Shown one piece after another: positions 1-11,557 of a stretch of DNA of 32,356 nt (position 1 is the first letter of the stretch; each line of letters starts with the position of its first letter). This DNA comes from Sedimenticola sp. (GTDB lineage Bacteria > Pseudomonadota > Gammaproteobacteria > Chromatiales > Chromatiaceae), in the NCBI GenBank assembly GCA_027068915.1, contig JAMOLT010000034.1, positions 1-32,356 on the forward strand, read 5' to 3'. The position numbers and the translations under genes are program-made. A model generated the notes under the pieces. The model was not told where the DNA came from, searched no databases, and saw only the letters and a program-made list of their open reading frames with translations.

Positions 1-950
1 TCCATCTCGCCCAAGTGCTGGCGCACGGCGATCCACGCCCCCAGAATGCCCAGCAGGATGCTGGTGCCGATGACGCCGAAAACGGTTGTCATCGCCAGGC
101 CGCTGAGCTGGAAATTGCTCTGGTACAGTGCCGCCAGGTGGCTGACCGGGTTCTGCAGGGCTCGGGCCGAGAGCAGAATCAGCGCAATGGCGATGAGGCT
201 GCCGAAAAGGCCGTACCAGAAACCCTCGTACAGAAATGGTCGGCGGATGAAGGCGTTGCTTCCTCCCACTAGTTTGATGATCTCGATTTCATTCCTGCGC
301 CCCTGTATTTCCAGTCGAATGGTGTTGCCGATAATCAACAGCACGGCCAGGGAGAGCAGCAGCGCCAGCACCAGGGCGGCGCGCTGGATGACATGGGTAA
401 TGCCTTGGAAGCGCTCCACCCATTGCAGGTCTGCCAGGGCCAGCTCCACCTCGGGGTGGCTTTCAAGCTTTTGTAGAAATGCCTGTAGTTTTTTTGCAGG
501 GATTTTGGCGTCCCGGGGATAGACGAGCAGCACATGGGGCAGAGGGTTGTCATCCAGCAGTTCCAGTGCGGAGGCAAAATCAGAGTGCTGGCGGAATTCT
601 TCCATTGCCTGTTGCGGCGAAATATGCCGGATATCACGAATGGTTTGTTCGGTCTGCAAAGTGCGGACAAGGGTCTTTACGGCTTTTTCATCGGTGTTTT
701 CCTTGAGGAAGACAGAAATGCTGGCGCCGCTATCCCACTGGGAGACAAGCTGCTGCAGGTTGTTGACCAGCAGGTGCAGGCTCAGGGGCAGGGCGATGGC
801 GATACCGAGCACCAGCAGGGTCATGAGGCTGCCCAGAGGGCGCTGCCACAAGCGTCCAAGGCTGGAAAACAGCACCTGGGCATGGCGGGCCAGCCAGGTT
901 GCGGGGCGCAACCTTCTGTTGAATCCCTGTTGCCGTTTACGTGCTTTCAC
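1..950 (-). CDS. ftsX: Cell division protein FtsX (3' end cut by window edge)
   Basis: This is the membrane subunit of the FtsEX complex, which sits at the division septum and controls periplasmic peptidoglycan hydrolases in response to ATP hydrolysis by FtsE. I read the frame from a GTG at 950-948, which gives a basic, Arg-rich cytoplasmic start ([14 protein letters not shown]) and then a hydrophobic first membrane segment (LMTLLVLGIAIALPLSL). Near the C-terminus it carries the family-typical stretch RLEIQGRRNEIEIIKLVG, followed by the last membrane segments. About 316 codons are present. The window ends just after the last membrane helix (AWIAVRQHLGEM), so probably only a few residues are missing. 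The start lies inside the end of ftsE with a 14-bp overlap, indicating translational coupling. The GTG start is chosen because no ATG lies close by in frame. Confidence 0.9.
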   Translation of the reverse strand, partial: MKARKRQQGFNRRLRPATWLARHAQVLFSSLGRLWQRPLGSLMTLLVLGIAIALPLSLHLLVNNLQQLVSQWDSGASISVFLKENTDEKAVKTLVRTLQTEQTIRDIRHISPQQAMEEFRQHSDFASALELLDDNPLPHVLLVYPRDAKIPAKKLQAFLQKLESHPEVELALADLQWVERFQGITHVIQRAALVLALLLSLAVLLIIGNTIRLEIQGRRNEIEIIKLVGGSNAFIRRPFLYEGFWYGLFGSLIAIALILLSARALQNPVSHLAALYQSNFQLSGLAMTTVFGVIGTSILLGILGAWIAVRQHLGEM

Positions 951-1614
951 TGCCGCGACTGTCTCGTAACAAACGGCCCTGCTCCAGGGTGAGGATGCGT
1001 TTTTGCATGGATTCCACCAGTGCCAGATCATGGGTGGCGATCAGCAGGGTGACGCCTACCTGATTGAATTCCTGAAATAGCTGCATGATTTCATGGGAAA
1101 GTGCTGGATCCAGGTTGCCGGTTGGCTCATCCGCCAGCACTACGGGGGGCTTGCTGACGATGGCGCGGGCGATGCCTACCCGTTGTTGCTCGCCGCCGGA
1201 AAGGGTCACAGGCAGCACCCGTGCCTTTTTCAACAGGCTTACCTTGTCCAGGGCAGCCTGCACCCTGCGGCGGATTTCCTGGCGCCCCAGGCCCGCCACC
1301 ACCAAGGGCAGGGCCACGTTGTCGAAAACGGTGCGATCCGCCAGCAGGCGGTGATCCTGAAAGATCATTCCCACTTCGCGCCGCAGCAGGGGTACATCGG
1401 CGGGTTTCAGGCGGGTGAGGTTGTGCCTATTCACCCACACTTGTCCGCGGCTGCTGCGTTCGAGCAGCCCCACGAGTTTCAGCAGGGTGCTTTTGCCTGC
1501 TCCGGAATGGCCGGTGAGAAAGACCATTTCCCCCGGCAGTATGTGCAGGCTGACCTCACGCAAGCCGCCGCTGCTGCCGGGGTAGCTTTTGCTGACGTTG
1601 TCGAATCGGATCAT
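937..1614 (-). CDS. ftsE: Cell division ATP-binding protein FtsE
   Basis: This is the cytoplasmic ATPase subunit of the FtsEX complex that works with FtsX at the septum. The 225-residue protein shows a complete ABC ATPase: Walker [10 protein letters not shown] (residues 35-43), Q-loop in [10 protein letters not shown], signature LSGGEQQR (138-145) and Walker B/D-loop DEPTGNLD (162-169). The length is normal for FtsE. Its ATG overlaps the TGA of ftsY in an ATGA arrangement, and its end overlaps ftsX, so the three genes form one transcription unit. Identification as FtsE rather than another ABC ATPase (LolD-like) rests on the neighbours ftsY and ftsX together with the sequence. Confidence 0.96.
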   Translation of the reverse strand: MIRFDNVSKSYPGSSGGLREVSLHILPGEMVFLTGHSGAGKSTLLKLVGLLERSSRGQVWVNRHNLTRLKPADVPLLRREVGMIFQDHRLLADRTVFDNVALPLVVAGLGRQEIRRRVQAALDKVSLLKKARVLPVTLSGGEQQRVGIARAIVSKPPVVLADEPTGNLDPALSHEIMQLFQEFNQVGVTLLIATHDLALVESMQKRILTLEQGRLLRDSRGSEST

Positions 1615-2585
1615 TCTTCCTGTTCGAACAAGGCGTCGACGAAGGCCTTGGCGTCGAATACGCGCAGATCCTCGATGCCTTCTCCCACCCCCACGAAGCG
1701 AATCGGTATGCCCATTTTGTCGGCAATGGCGAAAATGATGCCGCCACGGGCGGTGCCGTCGAGCTTGGTCAGGGTGATGCCGGTGACCTTGATGGCCTTG
1801 CTGAAATGCTCCGCCTGGTTGACCGCGTTCTGCCCGGTGGTGGCATCCACCACCAGCATGACCTCGTGCGGGGCGTCGGGGTCGATCTTTTTCATCACCC
1901 GGGCGATCTTTGCCAACTCTTCCATAAGATTGGTTTTGGTATGCAGGCGCCCGGCGGTGTCGGCGATGAGTACATCGATACCGCGGGCAGTGGCGGCCTC
2001 CAGGGCGTCATAGATTACCGAGGCGGAGTCGGCTCCGCTGTGCTGGGCGACAACGGGGATATTGTTGCGCTCTCCCCAGGTTTGCAGCTGCTCCACCGCA
2101 GCGGCGCGGAAGGTGTCGCCGGCGGCCAGCATCACGCTTTGCCCTTCATCCTGCAGCTGCTTTGCCAGCTTGCCGATGGTGGTGGTCTTGCCGGCGCCGT
2201 TGATGCCCACCATGAGGATCACCTGGGGGTGTCCCGGGCGAGCCTGTTTTACCGGCGCATTGTTTTCCAGCAGGATGTTCTCCAGCAGGGTTTTCAGGGC
2301 ATCCACCAGGGCGTCGGGGTCGGCAAGCGCCTTGCGCTTTACTCTCCCAGTAAGTTCGTCGATGATGCGCCTGGTGGCGTCCACCCCCACATCCGCGGTG
2401 AGCAACAGGGTCTCCAGATCCTCCAGCAGTTCGTCATCGATCTGCTTGCGGCCCAGCACCAGGTTGGCAAGGCCGTCGGTGAAGCTGGCGCGGGTGCGCG
2501 CCAGCCCGGACTTCAGCCGCGCAAACAGGCCGGGTTCGGTGTTATCGTCTGGTGTGGATTTGTTTTTCTTGCCAAAGCCGAACAT
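1611..2585 (-). CDS. ftsY: Signal recognition particle receptor FtsY
   Basis: This is the SRP receptor GTPase, which docks ribosomes carrying membrane proteins to the inner membrane through a GTP-dependent complex with Ffh. The chosen start (ATG at 2585, protein beginning MFGFGKKNK) gives 324 residues. An in-frame extension upstream to 2696 is open but does not look like the family. Visible parts are an NG domain with G1 GINGAGKT (about 127-134), the DTFRAAA motif (157-163), DTAGR (209-213), the TKLDGTARGG motif and the C-terminal GVGEGIEDL. The acidic A domain is very short (about 25 residues), unlike the long one in E. coli. It is the first gene of the ftsYEX unit and is transcribed divergently from the M16 peptidase genes. 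Confidence 0.95.
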   Translation of the reverse strand: MFGFGKKNKSTPDDNTEPGLFARLKSGLARTRASFTDGLANLVLGRKQIDDELLEDLETLLLTADVGVDATRRIIDELTGRVKRKALADPDALVDALKTLLENILLENNAPVKQARPGHPQVILMVGINGAGKTTTIGKLAKQLQDEGQSVMLAAGDTFRAAAVEQLQTWGERNNIPVVAQHSGADSASVIYDALEAATARGIDVLIADTAGRLHTKTNLMEELAKIARVMKKIDPDAPHEVMLVVDATTGQNAVNQAEHFSKAIKVTGITLTKLDGTARGGIIFAIADKMGIPIRFVGVGEGIEDLRVFDAKAFVDALFEQEE

Positions 2586-2722
2586 GGATTGGGTACCGCC
2601 GTCGCCCATTGATGGACAATGGAATGATGTTTTGAAAGAATCACTGCGTCCAGGCTTTTTGAACTTGCAGCTATGAATGAGTTCGTACTTTAACATTTTG
2701 TTGACTTGGGGATAATCGGGTA

Positions 2723-4066
2723 ATGCGCATACTTTGCATACTGTTAGTCGGATTTCTGGCCATGCCGGTGCTGGCCACCCAGGGAAAGGTAGAGGAATTC
2801 ATGCTTGACAATGGGATGAAGGTCATTGTCCAGCCGGATCACCGGGCAACCGTGGTGGTCAGCCAGGTATGGTACAAGGTAGGCTCCAGCTACGAGCTGC
2901 CGGGCACCACGGGTGTTTCCCATGTACTGGAACACATGATGTTCAAGGGTACGAAGAACGTGGGGCCGGATGAATTCTCGCGCATCATCGCCGCTTTGGG
3001 TGGCAGTGAGAACGCCTTTACCGGGGGAGACTACACCGCCTATTTCGAGACTCTTTCAAAACAGCACCTGGAACGTGCCCTGGAGCTGGAAGCCGACCGC
3101 ATGCACAACCTGCAGCTGGACGAGAAAGAATTTCAGCGTGAAGTGGCGGTGGTACGGGAGGAGCGGCGTCTGCGTACTGATGACAACCCCAATGGCTTGC
3201 TGTGGGAGCAGTTCAACGCCGTGGCCTGGCGGGTGTCGCCCTACCGCAACCCCATCATTGGCTGGATGCACGACCTGGAAACCATGACCATCGCCGATCT
3301 GCAGCAGTGGTACGAGCAATGGTATTCGCCGGACAATGCCATCCTGGTGGTCGTAGGCGATGTGCAGCCCATGGAAGTTCTGGCGCTGGCGAAAAAGCAT
3401 TTTGAACCCTTGCCAGTGCTGAAACGAGCGGGTTACAGGGAGCGCCCCGAGCCGGAACAAAAAGGCATCACGCGCCTGACGGTGAATGTGCCTGCAGAGC
3501 AGCCGATCCTGTTCATGGGCTATAAAAGTCCAGCCATGGTGGATGTCGAAGAATCCTGGGAGGCCTATGCGCTGGTGGTGCTGAATTCCATCCTGGGCGA
3601 GGGCGACAGCTCCCGCCTGACTTCCCGGGTGGTGCGGGAACAGAAGCTGGCGGTTTCCGCCGGCAGTAGCTATGACGCATTCAGCCGCCTTTCCGGCATG
3701 CTGGTGCTGGAAGCCATTCCCGCAGAGGGCGTGGCGCAGGAAGCCGTGGAAAAAGCGCTGCGGGAGCAGATTGCCGACCTGCAGAACGAACCCATCAGCA
3801 AGGAAGAGCTGCAAAGAGTGGTGAATCAGACCGTGGCGAAAAAGGTGTTTGCCAGAGATTCCCTGTTTTATCAGGCCATGCTTATCGGTATGCGTGAAAC
3901 CAACGGCTATGACTGGAAAACCCTGGATCAGGAGCTGCAGCATATCCGCAAGATCACGCCGCAGCAGGTGCAGGCGGTAGCCAGAAAATATCTCGTTGAT
4001 GCACACCTGACGGTTGCCATACTTGAGCCAAGGAAAGCCGCTGCCGAGGAGGGAAAGAAGCCATGA
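2723..4066 (+). CDS. Zinc-dependent M16 peptidase, catalytic member of a pair
   Basis: This is a probable periplasmic or surface-associated zinc peptidase of the pitrilysin/insulinase family (M16). A short signal peptide (MRILCILLVGFLAMPVLA) is followed by the mature protein. The inverted zinc motif HVLEH is intact at residues 67-71, and the third ligand glutamate lies in VVREERR (about 146-147), about 76 residues after the second His as expected. The 447-residue length fits one half of an M16 protease, which normally works as a two-subunit clamp. The stop overlaps the start of the next gene, a related protein without the zinc motif, by 4 bp, so the two are very likely made together as a heterodimer. 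The substrate is unknown. The same pair sits beside rsmD and ftsY in other gammaproteobacteria such as Pseudomonas. Confidence 0.93.
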   Translation: MRILCILLVGFLAMPVLATQGKVEEFMLDNGMKVIVQPDHRATVVVSQVWYKVGSSYELPGTTGVSHVLEHMMFKGTKNVGPDEFSRIIAALGGSENAFTGGDYTAYFETLSKQHLERALELEADRMHNLQLDEKEFQREVAVVREERRLRTDDNPNGLLWEQFNAVAWRVSPYRNPIIGWMHDLETMTIADLQQWYEQWYSPDNAILVVVGDVQPMEVLALAKKHFEPLPVLKRAGYRERPEPEQKGITRLTVNVPAEQPILFMGYKSPAMVDVEESWEAYALVVLNSILGEGDSSRLTSRVVREQKLAVSAGSSYDAFSRLSGMLVLEAIPAEGVAQEAVEKALREQIADLQNEPISKEELQRVVNQTVAKKVFARDSLFYQAMLIGMRETNGYDWKTLDQELQHIRKITPQQVQAVARKYLVDAHLTVAILEPRKAAAEEGKKP

Positions 4067-5361
4067 TCAGGCAAGTTTTCGTTGTGTCGCTTCTGCTACT
4101 GGCGAGCGCCACCCAGGCGTTGGAAATTCAGTCCTGGCGGACGGCGCAGGGAGCCCGAGTGATGTATGTGCCTGCGCCCCAGCTGCCCATGGTCAATCTC
4201 AGCGTGCTGTTTGACGCGGGCAGCGCCAGAGATAGCGGGCAGCCGGGCAAGGCGCGGTTGCTGAACGAGTTGTTGCTGGAAGGTGCGGGGGAGCGGGATG
4301 CAGATGCTTTGGCCCGGCACCTGGAGTCCCGGGGAATCGAAATCAGCACCCGCATCAGCCGGGACATCGCCTGGATCAACATGCGCAGCCTGAGCGACAA
4401 GAACATCCTCACGGTCGCCCTGGATACGCTGGCGGAGATCGTCGCCAGGCCACGTCTGGATGCGGATGCCATTGCCAGAGTAAAAGAACGCACCCTGGCG
4501 GAGCTTCGTCTGTCGCGCCAGTCTGCAGAGGATGTGGCCGATCAGATGCTGATGCAGGCTCTGTATGGCAAGCATCCCTATGCCCATGATCCTCTGGGGA
4601 ACGAATCATCTCTGGCCAGCCTGGATGCCGGTCAACTGCGGGCCTTTCACGAACAGTATTACACCGCGGCCAATGCCGTGATCGCCATTGTTGGAAACGT
4701 GGATCGCAAGCAGGCCGAGCTGCTGGTCAATCGCCTTGCGGGAAGCCTGGTTGCGGGCGAAAAAGCGTCGCCATTGCCGCCGCCGAAGAAGCCAAAATCC
4801 GGCATCCTGCGTAAGCAGTTTCCCGCCTCCCAAACCCATATCAACATGGGGATGCTGGGCATTAGTCGCAAGGATGCAGATTACTTTCCCATGCTGGTGG
4901 GCAACCATATTCTCGGCGGCAGCGGTCTGACTTCCATCATGGGTGAGGAAGTGCGCAACAAACGAGGTTTGAGCTATGGCATATCCAGCCATTTTTCGCC
5001 TTTGTGGGTGCAGGGCCCCTGGGTGCTTTCCGCGCAGACCAAGAATGATCAGGCCGAATCGACCCGGCAACTGATGGTGGCCCTGCTGCGTGATTTCATT
5101 GATGAAGGTCCCGGCAAAAAACAGCTGCAAGCTGCGAAGAAGCATCTTGTGGGCGGTTTTCCCCTGAAGCTCGCCAGCAACAGCAAAATTCTGCAGCGTA
5201 TTGCCGTTCTCGGATTCTATGATCTTCCTCTGGACTGGCTGGATGCCTGGGCCATGAAGGTGGAGCAGGTGTCAGCCTCCCAGATCCGCCGGGTGTTCCG
5301 CCGACGCATGCCGGTGAAGAATCTGGTCACGGTGATGGTCGGTGGTGCGAAAGGGAAATAG
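4063..5361 (+). CDS. M16 peptidase-like protein lacking the zinc site (partner subunit)
   Basis: This is a second M16-family protein of 432 residues with a signal peptide (MIRQVFVVSLLLLASATQA). At the place where the catalytic HxxEH should be, the sequence reads KARLLNELLLEG, so the zinc ligands are gone and the protein should be catalytically inert. The C-terminal region keeps the substrate-contact type motif RGLSYGISS found in non-catalytic partners, as in the alpha subunit of mitochondrial processing peptidase. The inferred role is a structural and substrate-binding half of a heterodimeric protease with the preceding gene product. Its ATG overlaps the previous stop (ATGA), and its TAG shares one base with the GTG of rsmD. 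Confidence 0.92.
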   Translation: MIRQVFVVSLLLLASATQALEIQSWRTAQGARVMYVPAPQLPMVNLSVLFDAGSARDSGQPGKARLLNELLLEGAGERDADALARHLESRGIEISTRISRDIAWINMRSLSDKNILTVALDTLAEIVARPRLDADAIARVKERTLAELRLSRQSAEDVADQMLMQALYGKHPYAHDPLGNESSLASLDAGQLRAFHEQYYTAANAVIAIVGNVDRKQAELLVNRLAGSLVAGEKASPLPPPKKPKSGILRKQFPASQTHINMGMLGISRKDADYFPMLVGNHILGGSGLTSIMGEEVRNKRGLSYGISSHFSPLWVQGPWVLSAQTKNDQAESTRQLMVALLRDFIDEGPGKKQLQAAKKHLVGGFPLKLASNSKILQRIAVLGFYDLPLDWLDAWAMKVEQVSASQIRRVFRRRMPVKNLVTVMVGGAKGK

Positions 5362-5936
5362 TGGCGCGCAGCAACAGCATCCGCATTATTGGCGGAGAAT
5401 TCCGCGGCAGACGCCTGGGTTTTCCGGATGTCTCCGGACTGCGCCCCACGGCAGACCGGCTGCGTGAAACCCTGTTTAACTGGTTACAAGGCGAAACCGA
5501 AGGAGCGAGCTGCCTGGATCTGTTTGCCGGCAGCGGTGCCCTGGGGCTGGAAGCGTTGTCGCGGGGGGCGAAAATGGTGCGCATGGTCGATCAGTCCAGG
5601 GCGGTGATTCGGCAGTTGGAGCAAAATGTACGGCTGCTGGGCGTGCAGGAAAGGGCGGAAATTGTCGCAACAGATGGCATGAGGCTTTTGCGCAAGGAAG
5701 CAGACCGGCAATTTGATCTTGTGTTTCTTGATCCGCCATTTGCCCGAAGTTGGCTGGCGCAAGCCTGCCAGGATCTGGAGGACAATGGCTGGCTGAAGCC
5801 CCAAAGCTGGATCTATCTTGAACAGGACAGCCATCATGACTGGCCGCCTCTGCCTGCAGGCTGGCAGTTGCACAGGGAAGCAAAGGCCGGGCAGGCCGGG
5901 TGCAGATTGCTCAGTCGTGCTATTATGCACGGCTAA
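5361..5936 (+). CDS. rsmD: 16S rRNA (guanine(966)-N(2))-methyltransferase RsmD
   Basis: This is an S-adenosylmethionine-dependent methyltransferase that methylates guanine 966 of 16S rRNA in assembling 30S subunits. The 191-residue protein starts with GTG (taGTG, sharing a base with the previous stop). It shows the family N-terminus RIIGGEFRGRRL, the SAM-binding loop DLFAGSGALGLEALSRG (from about residue 53) and the catalytic N6/N2 methylase motif, here DPPF (124-127). Length is normal. It lies between the M16 pair and coaD; the rsmD-coaD neighbourhood is widespread. Confidence 0.95.
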   Translation: MARSNSIRIIGGEFRGRRLGFPDVSGLRPTADRLRETLFNWLQGETEGASCLDLFAGSGALGLEALSRGAKMVRMVDQSRAVIRQLEQNVRLLGVQERAEIVATDGMRLLRKEADRQFDLVFLDPPFARSWLAQACQDLEDNGWLKPQSWIYLEQDSHHDWPPLPAGWQLHREAKAGQAGCRLLSRAIMHG

Positions 5937-5952
5937 TCTGCGCTCAGTCTGA

Positions 5953-8407
<2,455 letters not shown>

Positions 8408-8464
8408 GCGCTTTTCGGGTTACAATGCGACGATATGGGAAAAACTTTCTGGAGTTGATACAAA

Positions 8465-8752
8465 ATGGCACGAGTTACAGTAGAAGATTGTCTGGATCAT
8501 GTAGACAATCGCTTCAACCTGGTGCTGCTGGCGTCCAAGCGCGCCCGGCAGCTCGAAAATGGTGTGGAACCCCTGGTTCCCTGGGACAATGACAAGCCCA
8601 CAGTGGTCGCCCTGCGTGAAATCGCCGCCGGCCTGATCACCAACAAGACCATCGACGAGCAGGTGGAAACCAAGGAAGAGTCCATTGATGACGAGTTGGC
8701 GGCAGCATTGGCGCAGGAAGTGCAGGCCGCGGTCAACGGCGGTTCCATCTAA
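8465..8752 (+). CDS. rpoZ: DNA-directed RNA polymerase omega subunit
   Basis: This is the smallest core subunit of RNA polymerase, which helps assemble beta' and forms part of a ppGpp-binding site. The 95-residue protein begins [20 protein letters not shown] and contains the conserved LASKRARQL helix and the VALREIAAG segment of the omega fold. A ribosome-binding site GGAG lies at 8451-8454. A TACAAT hexamer at 8421-8426 could be a -10 box, but no good -35 is visible. spoT follows after 14 bp, a conserved pairing that links the ppGpp enzyme with a ppGpp target. Confidence 0.97.
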   Translation: MARVTVEDCLDHVDNRFNLVLLASKRARQLENGVEPLVPWDNDKPTVVALREIAAGLITNKTIDEQVETKEESIDDELAAALAQEVQAAVNGGSI

Positions 8753-8766
8753 GAAGCCTTTCCCCG

Positions 8767-10953
8767 GTGGCCACTTCCCAGCCTGCTGATAGCGCAAGCA
8801 AACCGCCACCGGCTGCGCCTGTCCGCCACAACGGAGGGCAGGCGCCCCGCTACCAGATCAGCGATCTGTGCACCTCCCTCGAATCCTATCTTCCGCCCGA
8901 ACAGGTGCGGGAGGTGTATCGTGCCTATCTGTTCAGCGCCCGGGCGCATGAAGGCCAGAAACGTCTTTCCGGCGAACCCTATATCTGCCACCCTGTCGCC
9001 GTGGCACGTATCCTCGGCGAGATGCGCATGGACTACCAGTGCCTGATGGCGGCGATTCTCCATGATGTCATCGAAGACACGCCCACCGCCAAGGATCAGC
9101 TTGCCGAGGAGTTCAGCGAGGAAATCGCCGAACTGGTGGATGGCGTAAGCAAACTGGCGAAGATCGGCTCCCTGAGCCGCGCCGAAGCCCAGGCGGAAAG
9201 CTTTCGCAAAATGATGCTGGCCATGACCCGGGATATCCGCGTCATTCTCATCAAGCTGGCGGATCGTCTGCACAATATGCGCACCCTGGGCGTGATGCGC
9301 CCGGACAAGGCCCGCCGCATCTCCCGGGAGACCACGGAGATCTACGCGCCCATCGCCCAGCGCCTGGGTATCAACAGCCTGCGGGTGGAGCTGGAAGACC
9401 TGGGTATGGCGGCCTATCGCCCCTGGCGCTACCGGGTGCTGACGGACCATCTGAACAAGCTGCGGGGAAACCGCAAGGAAGTCATCAACGGCATCGAGGA
9501 GGCCATACGCGCCCGGCTGGAGCAGGAGGCTTTCCAGGGCGAAGTCAGCGGGCGCGAAAAACACATCTACAGCATCTACAGGAAAATGCGGGACAAACAT
9601 CTGTCCCTGAGCGAAGTGGCGGATGTTTTCGCTTTTCGTATCCTGGTGGAGAATGTGGATACCTGTTACCGGGTGTTGGGCGCCATGCACAGCCTGTTCA
9701 AGCCGGTGCCCGGGCGCTTCAAGGACTATATCGCCATTCCCAAGGCCAATGGTTATCAATCCCTGCATACCGTGCTGGTTGGCCCCCATGGCCAGCATAT
9801 CGAGGTGCAGATCCGCACCCACGAAATGCACAAGGTGGCGGAAGAGGGTATTGCCGCCCACTGGCACTACAAGACCGGCGATGAAAAATTCCCGCCAGGG
9901 GCAGCGGCGGAGTGGGTGCGCAATCTACTGGAAGTGCAAAAAGGATCAGGCACCTCTGCGGAGTTTCTGGAGCATGTCAAGGTTGACCTGTTTCCCGATG
10001 AGGTCTATGTGTTCACCCCCAAGGGGCAGATCAAAGTATTGCCCAAAGGCGCCTCTGTGGTTGATTTCGCCTATGCCATTCATTCGGACGTGGGCAATCA
10101 TTGCGTTGCTGCGAGGGTGGACCGGCATCTTGTCCCCCTGCGTTCGCGCCTGCGCAATGGCCAGACCATCCAGATCCTGAGCAATGAGGATGCCCGCCCC
10201 AATCCTGCCTGGCTGGATTTTGTGGTTACCGGCAAGGCGCGTGCCGGTATCCGCGCCTTTCTCAAGCGTCTGGAAACAGATGAAGCGGCGGAGCTGGGGC
10301 GGCGTATGCTGGAACGGGAGCTGGAAAAATACGATGCCAGCCTTGCAGATTTGCAGGAAAACAAGATTCAGTCCCTGCTGGAACAACTGAAGGTGAACAG
10401 CCTGCGTGAGCTGACCATCGATATCGGCTTGGGCAACCGCATGGTAAAACTGGTTGCCGGAACCCTGTTGGCCGTGGACTCCCTGGACAAGGATGGAGAA
10501 GCCGGGGCGGATCTTACCATTCGTGGCACAGAGGGCATGGTGGTGAAGTTTGGCAACTGCTGCCATCCCATTCCCGGCGATCCCATTCTTGCGGTGTTCA
10601 ATCCTGGTAAAGGGCTGGTGGTGCATCATCAGGCCTGCCCCAATGTACTGGATGCGCGCAAATCCGATGCAAACTGGGTCGATGTGCGCTGGCAGGAGGA
10701 TGTTCAGGGAGAGTTTGTGGCTGCGCTGCATGTGGATGCTGATAACAAGCGGGGCATGCTGGCGACCATCGCTTCCGCGATTGCGGAAATGGGCTCGAAT
10801 ATCGATGATATCCGCACCGAGGATCATGATGGCCGAACCTCGGGGCTGCATTTGCTCATTTCCGTATCGGATCGGCGACACCTGGCTGCCGTGCTGCGGC
10901 GTATGCGCGCCATTCCCGAGGTGTTGCGCATCAGCAGGGATCTGGGATCCTAG
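8767..10953 (+). CDS. spoT: Bifunctional (p)ppGpp synthetase/hydrolase SpoT
   Basis: This enzyme makes and degrades the stringent-response alarmones (p)ppGpp. The 728-residue protein starts with GTG (8767), 14 bp after rpoZ. The hydrolase HD domain is intact: H75 in ICHPVA, H99-D100 in ILHDVIEDT, and DRLHNMRTL around residue 166. The synthetase domain (about 255-370) contains RFKDYIAIPKANGYQSLHT with R317-x-K319-D320. This RxKD form marks bifunctional enzymes, whereas RelA has an acidic ExDD. A TGS domain follows (about 408-470, DEVYVFTPKG), then a helical/zinc-finger-like region with a CC pair in NCCHPIPGD, and a C-terminal ACT domain (NKRGMLATIASAIAEMGSNIDDI). All catalytic elements appear present. 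ubiC follows after 16 bp. Confidence 0.96.
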   Translation: MATSQPADSASKPPPAAPVRHNGGQAPRYQISDLCTSLESYLPPEQVREVYRAYLFSARAHEGQKRLSGEPYICHPVAVARILGEMRMDYQCLMAAILHDVIEDTPTAKDQLAEEFSEEIAELVDGVSKLAKIGSLSRAEAQAESFRKMMLAMTRDIRVILIKLADRLHNMRTLGVMRPDKARRISRETTEIYAPIAQRLGINSLRVELEDLGMAAYRPWRYRVLTDHLNKLRGNRKEVINGIEEAIRARLEQEAFQGEVSGREKHIYSIYRKMRDKHLSLSEVADVFAFRILVENVDTCYRVLGAMHSLFKPVPGRFKDYIAIPKANGYQSLHTVLVGPHGQHIEVQIRTHEMHKVAEEGIAAHWHYKTGDEKFPPGAAAEWVRNLLEVQKGSGTSAEFLEHVKVDLFPDEVYVFTPKGQIKVLPKGASVVDFAYAIHSDVGNHCVAARVDRHLVPLRSRLRNGQTIQILSNEDARPNPAWLDFVVTGKARAGIRAFLKRLETDEAAELGRRMLERELEKYDASLADLQENKIQSLLEQLKVNSLRELTIDIGLGNRMVKLVAGTLLAVDSLDKDGEAGADLTIRGTEGMVVKFGNCCHPIPGDPILAVFNPGKGLVVHHQACPNVLDARKSDANWVDVRWQEDVQGEFVAALHVDADNKRGMLATIASAIAEMGSNIDDIRTEDHDGRTSGLHLLISVSDRRHLAAVLRRMRAIPEVLRISRDLGS

Positions 10954-10969
10954 GTTTTTTCCCTACTCC

Positions 10970-11557
10970 ATGCCTTCCGTATTCAATAAGTCATTGCATG
11001 AGCCCGTGTGGATGGATGTCCACGCCCGGGGCGCCACGGCAGTGCCGGAGCAGGTCTATGCCTGGCTGAAAGACCCTGCCTCCCTGACCCGCCGGGTTAC
11101 CGATGCCTGTGATGGGCGCTTCCGGGTGCGGGTCAGATTTCAGGGCTGGGGGAAGGCGCTGAACAGCGAAACCCGTCTGTTGCAACTGGGGTTGCGTGAA
11201 ATCTGCCTGATCCGGGAAGTGGAGCTGCTGTGCAATGACGAGCCTCAGGTTTTTGCCCGTACCCTGATGCCGGTGAGCAGCCTCACGGGGGCGGCAAGGC
11301 AGTTGGCGCAGTTACGCAACAAGCCCCTGGGAAAGGTGCTGTTCGCCGATTCCCATACCCGCCGCAAGCAGGTGCAGATCGCCCGCTTCCTGCCCCAGCA
11401 CAAATCCTTTCAGTCCGCCGTATCCCACCTCCGGGAGGTGCCGGAAGAATTGTGGGGGCGGCGCACATTATTTTTGTATGCGGGAAAACCGATTCTGGTG
11501 AATGAGGTGTTTCTGCCAACCCTGGTGGATCGGGTTCCCGGCCCTCACCGGGTATAG
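10970..11557 (+). CDS. ubiC: Chorismate pyruvate-lyase UbiC
   Basis: This enzyme converts chorismate to 4-hydroxybenzoate plus pyruvate, the first committed step of ubiquinone synthesis. The 195-residue protein has the family pattern WLKDPASLTRRV (32-43), IREVELLC with a conserved Arg at position 82, ARTLMP (96-101), the LGKVLF segment, WGRR (162-165) and NEVFLP with Glu179, which matches the catalytic Glu of E. coli UbiC. The start is the ATG 16 bp after the spoT stop; the frame is open further upstream inside spoT but there it is only a shadow. It probably belongs to the rpoZ-spoT transcript. Its 3' end overlaps the 3' end of the convergent mobA by 13 bp. ubiA, which usually follows, is absent. 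Confidence 0.9.
   Translation: MPSVFNKSLHEPVWMDVHARGATAVPEQVYAWLKDPASLTRRVTDACDGRFRVRVRFQGWGKALNSETRLLQLGLREICLIREVELLCNDEPQVFARTLMPVSSLTGAARQLAQLRNKPLGKVLFADSHTRRKQVQIARFLPQHKSFQSAVSHLREVPEELWGRRTLFLYAGKPILVNEVFLPTLVDRVPGPHRV

Noticed and set aside
2586-2696. An N-terminal extension of FtsY to the ATG at 2696
   Set aside because: The extra 37 residues do not resemble FtsY, and the family usually starts MFGF, which is the ATG at 2585.
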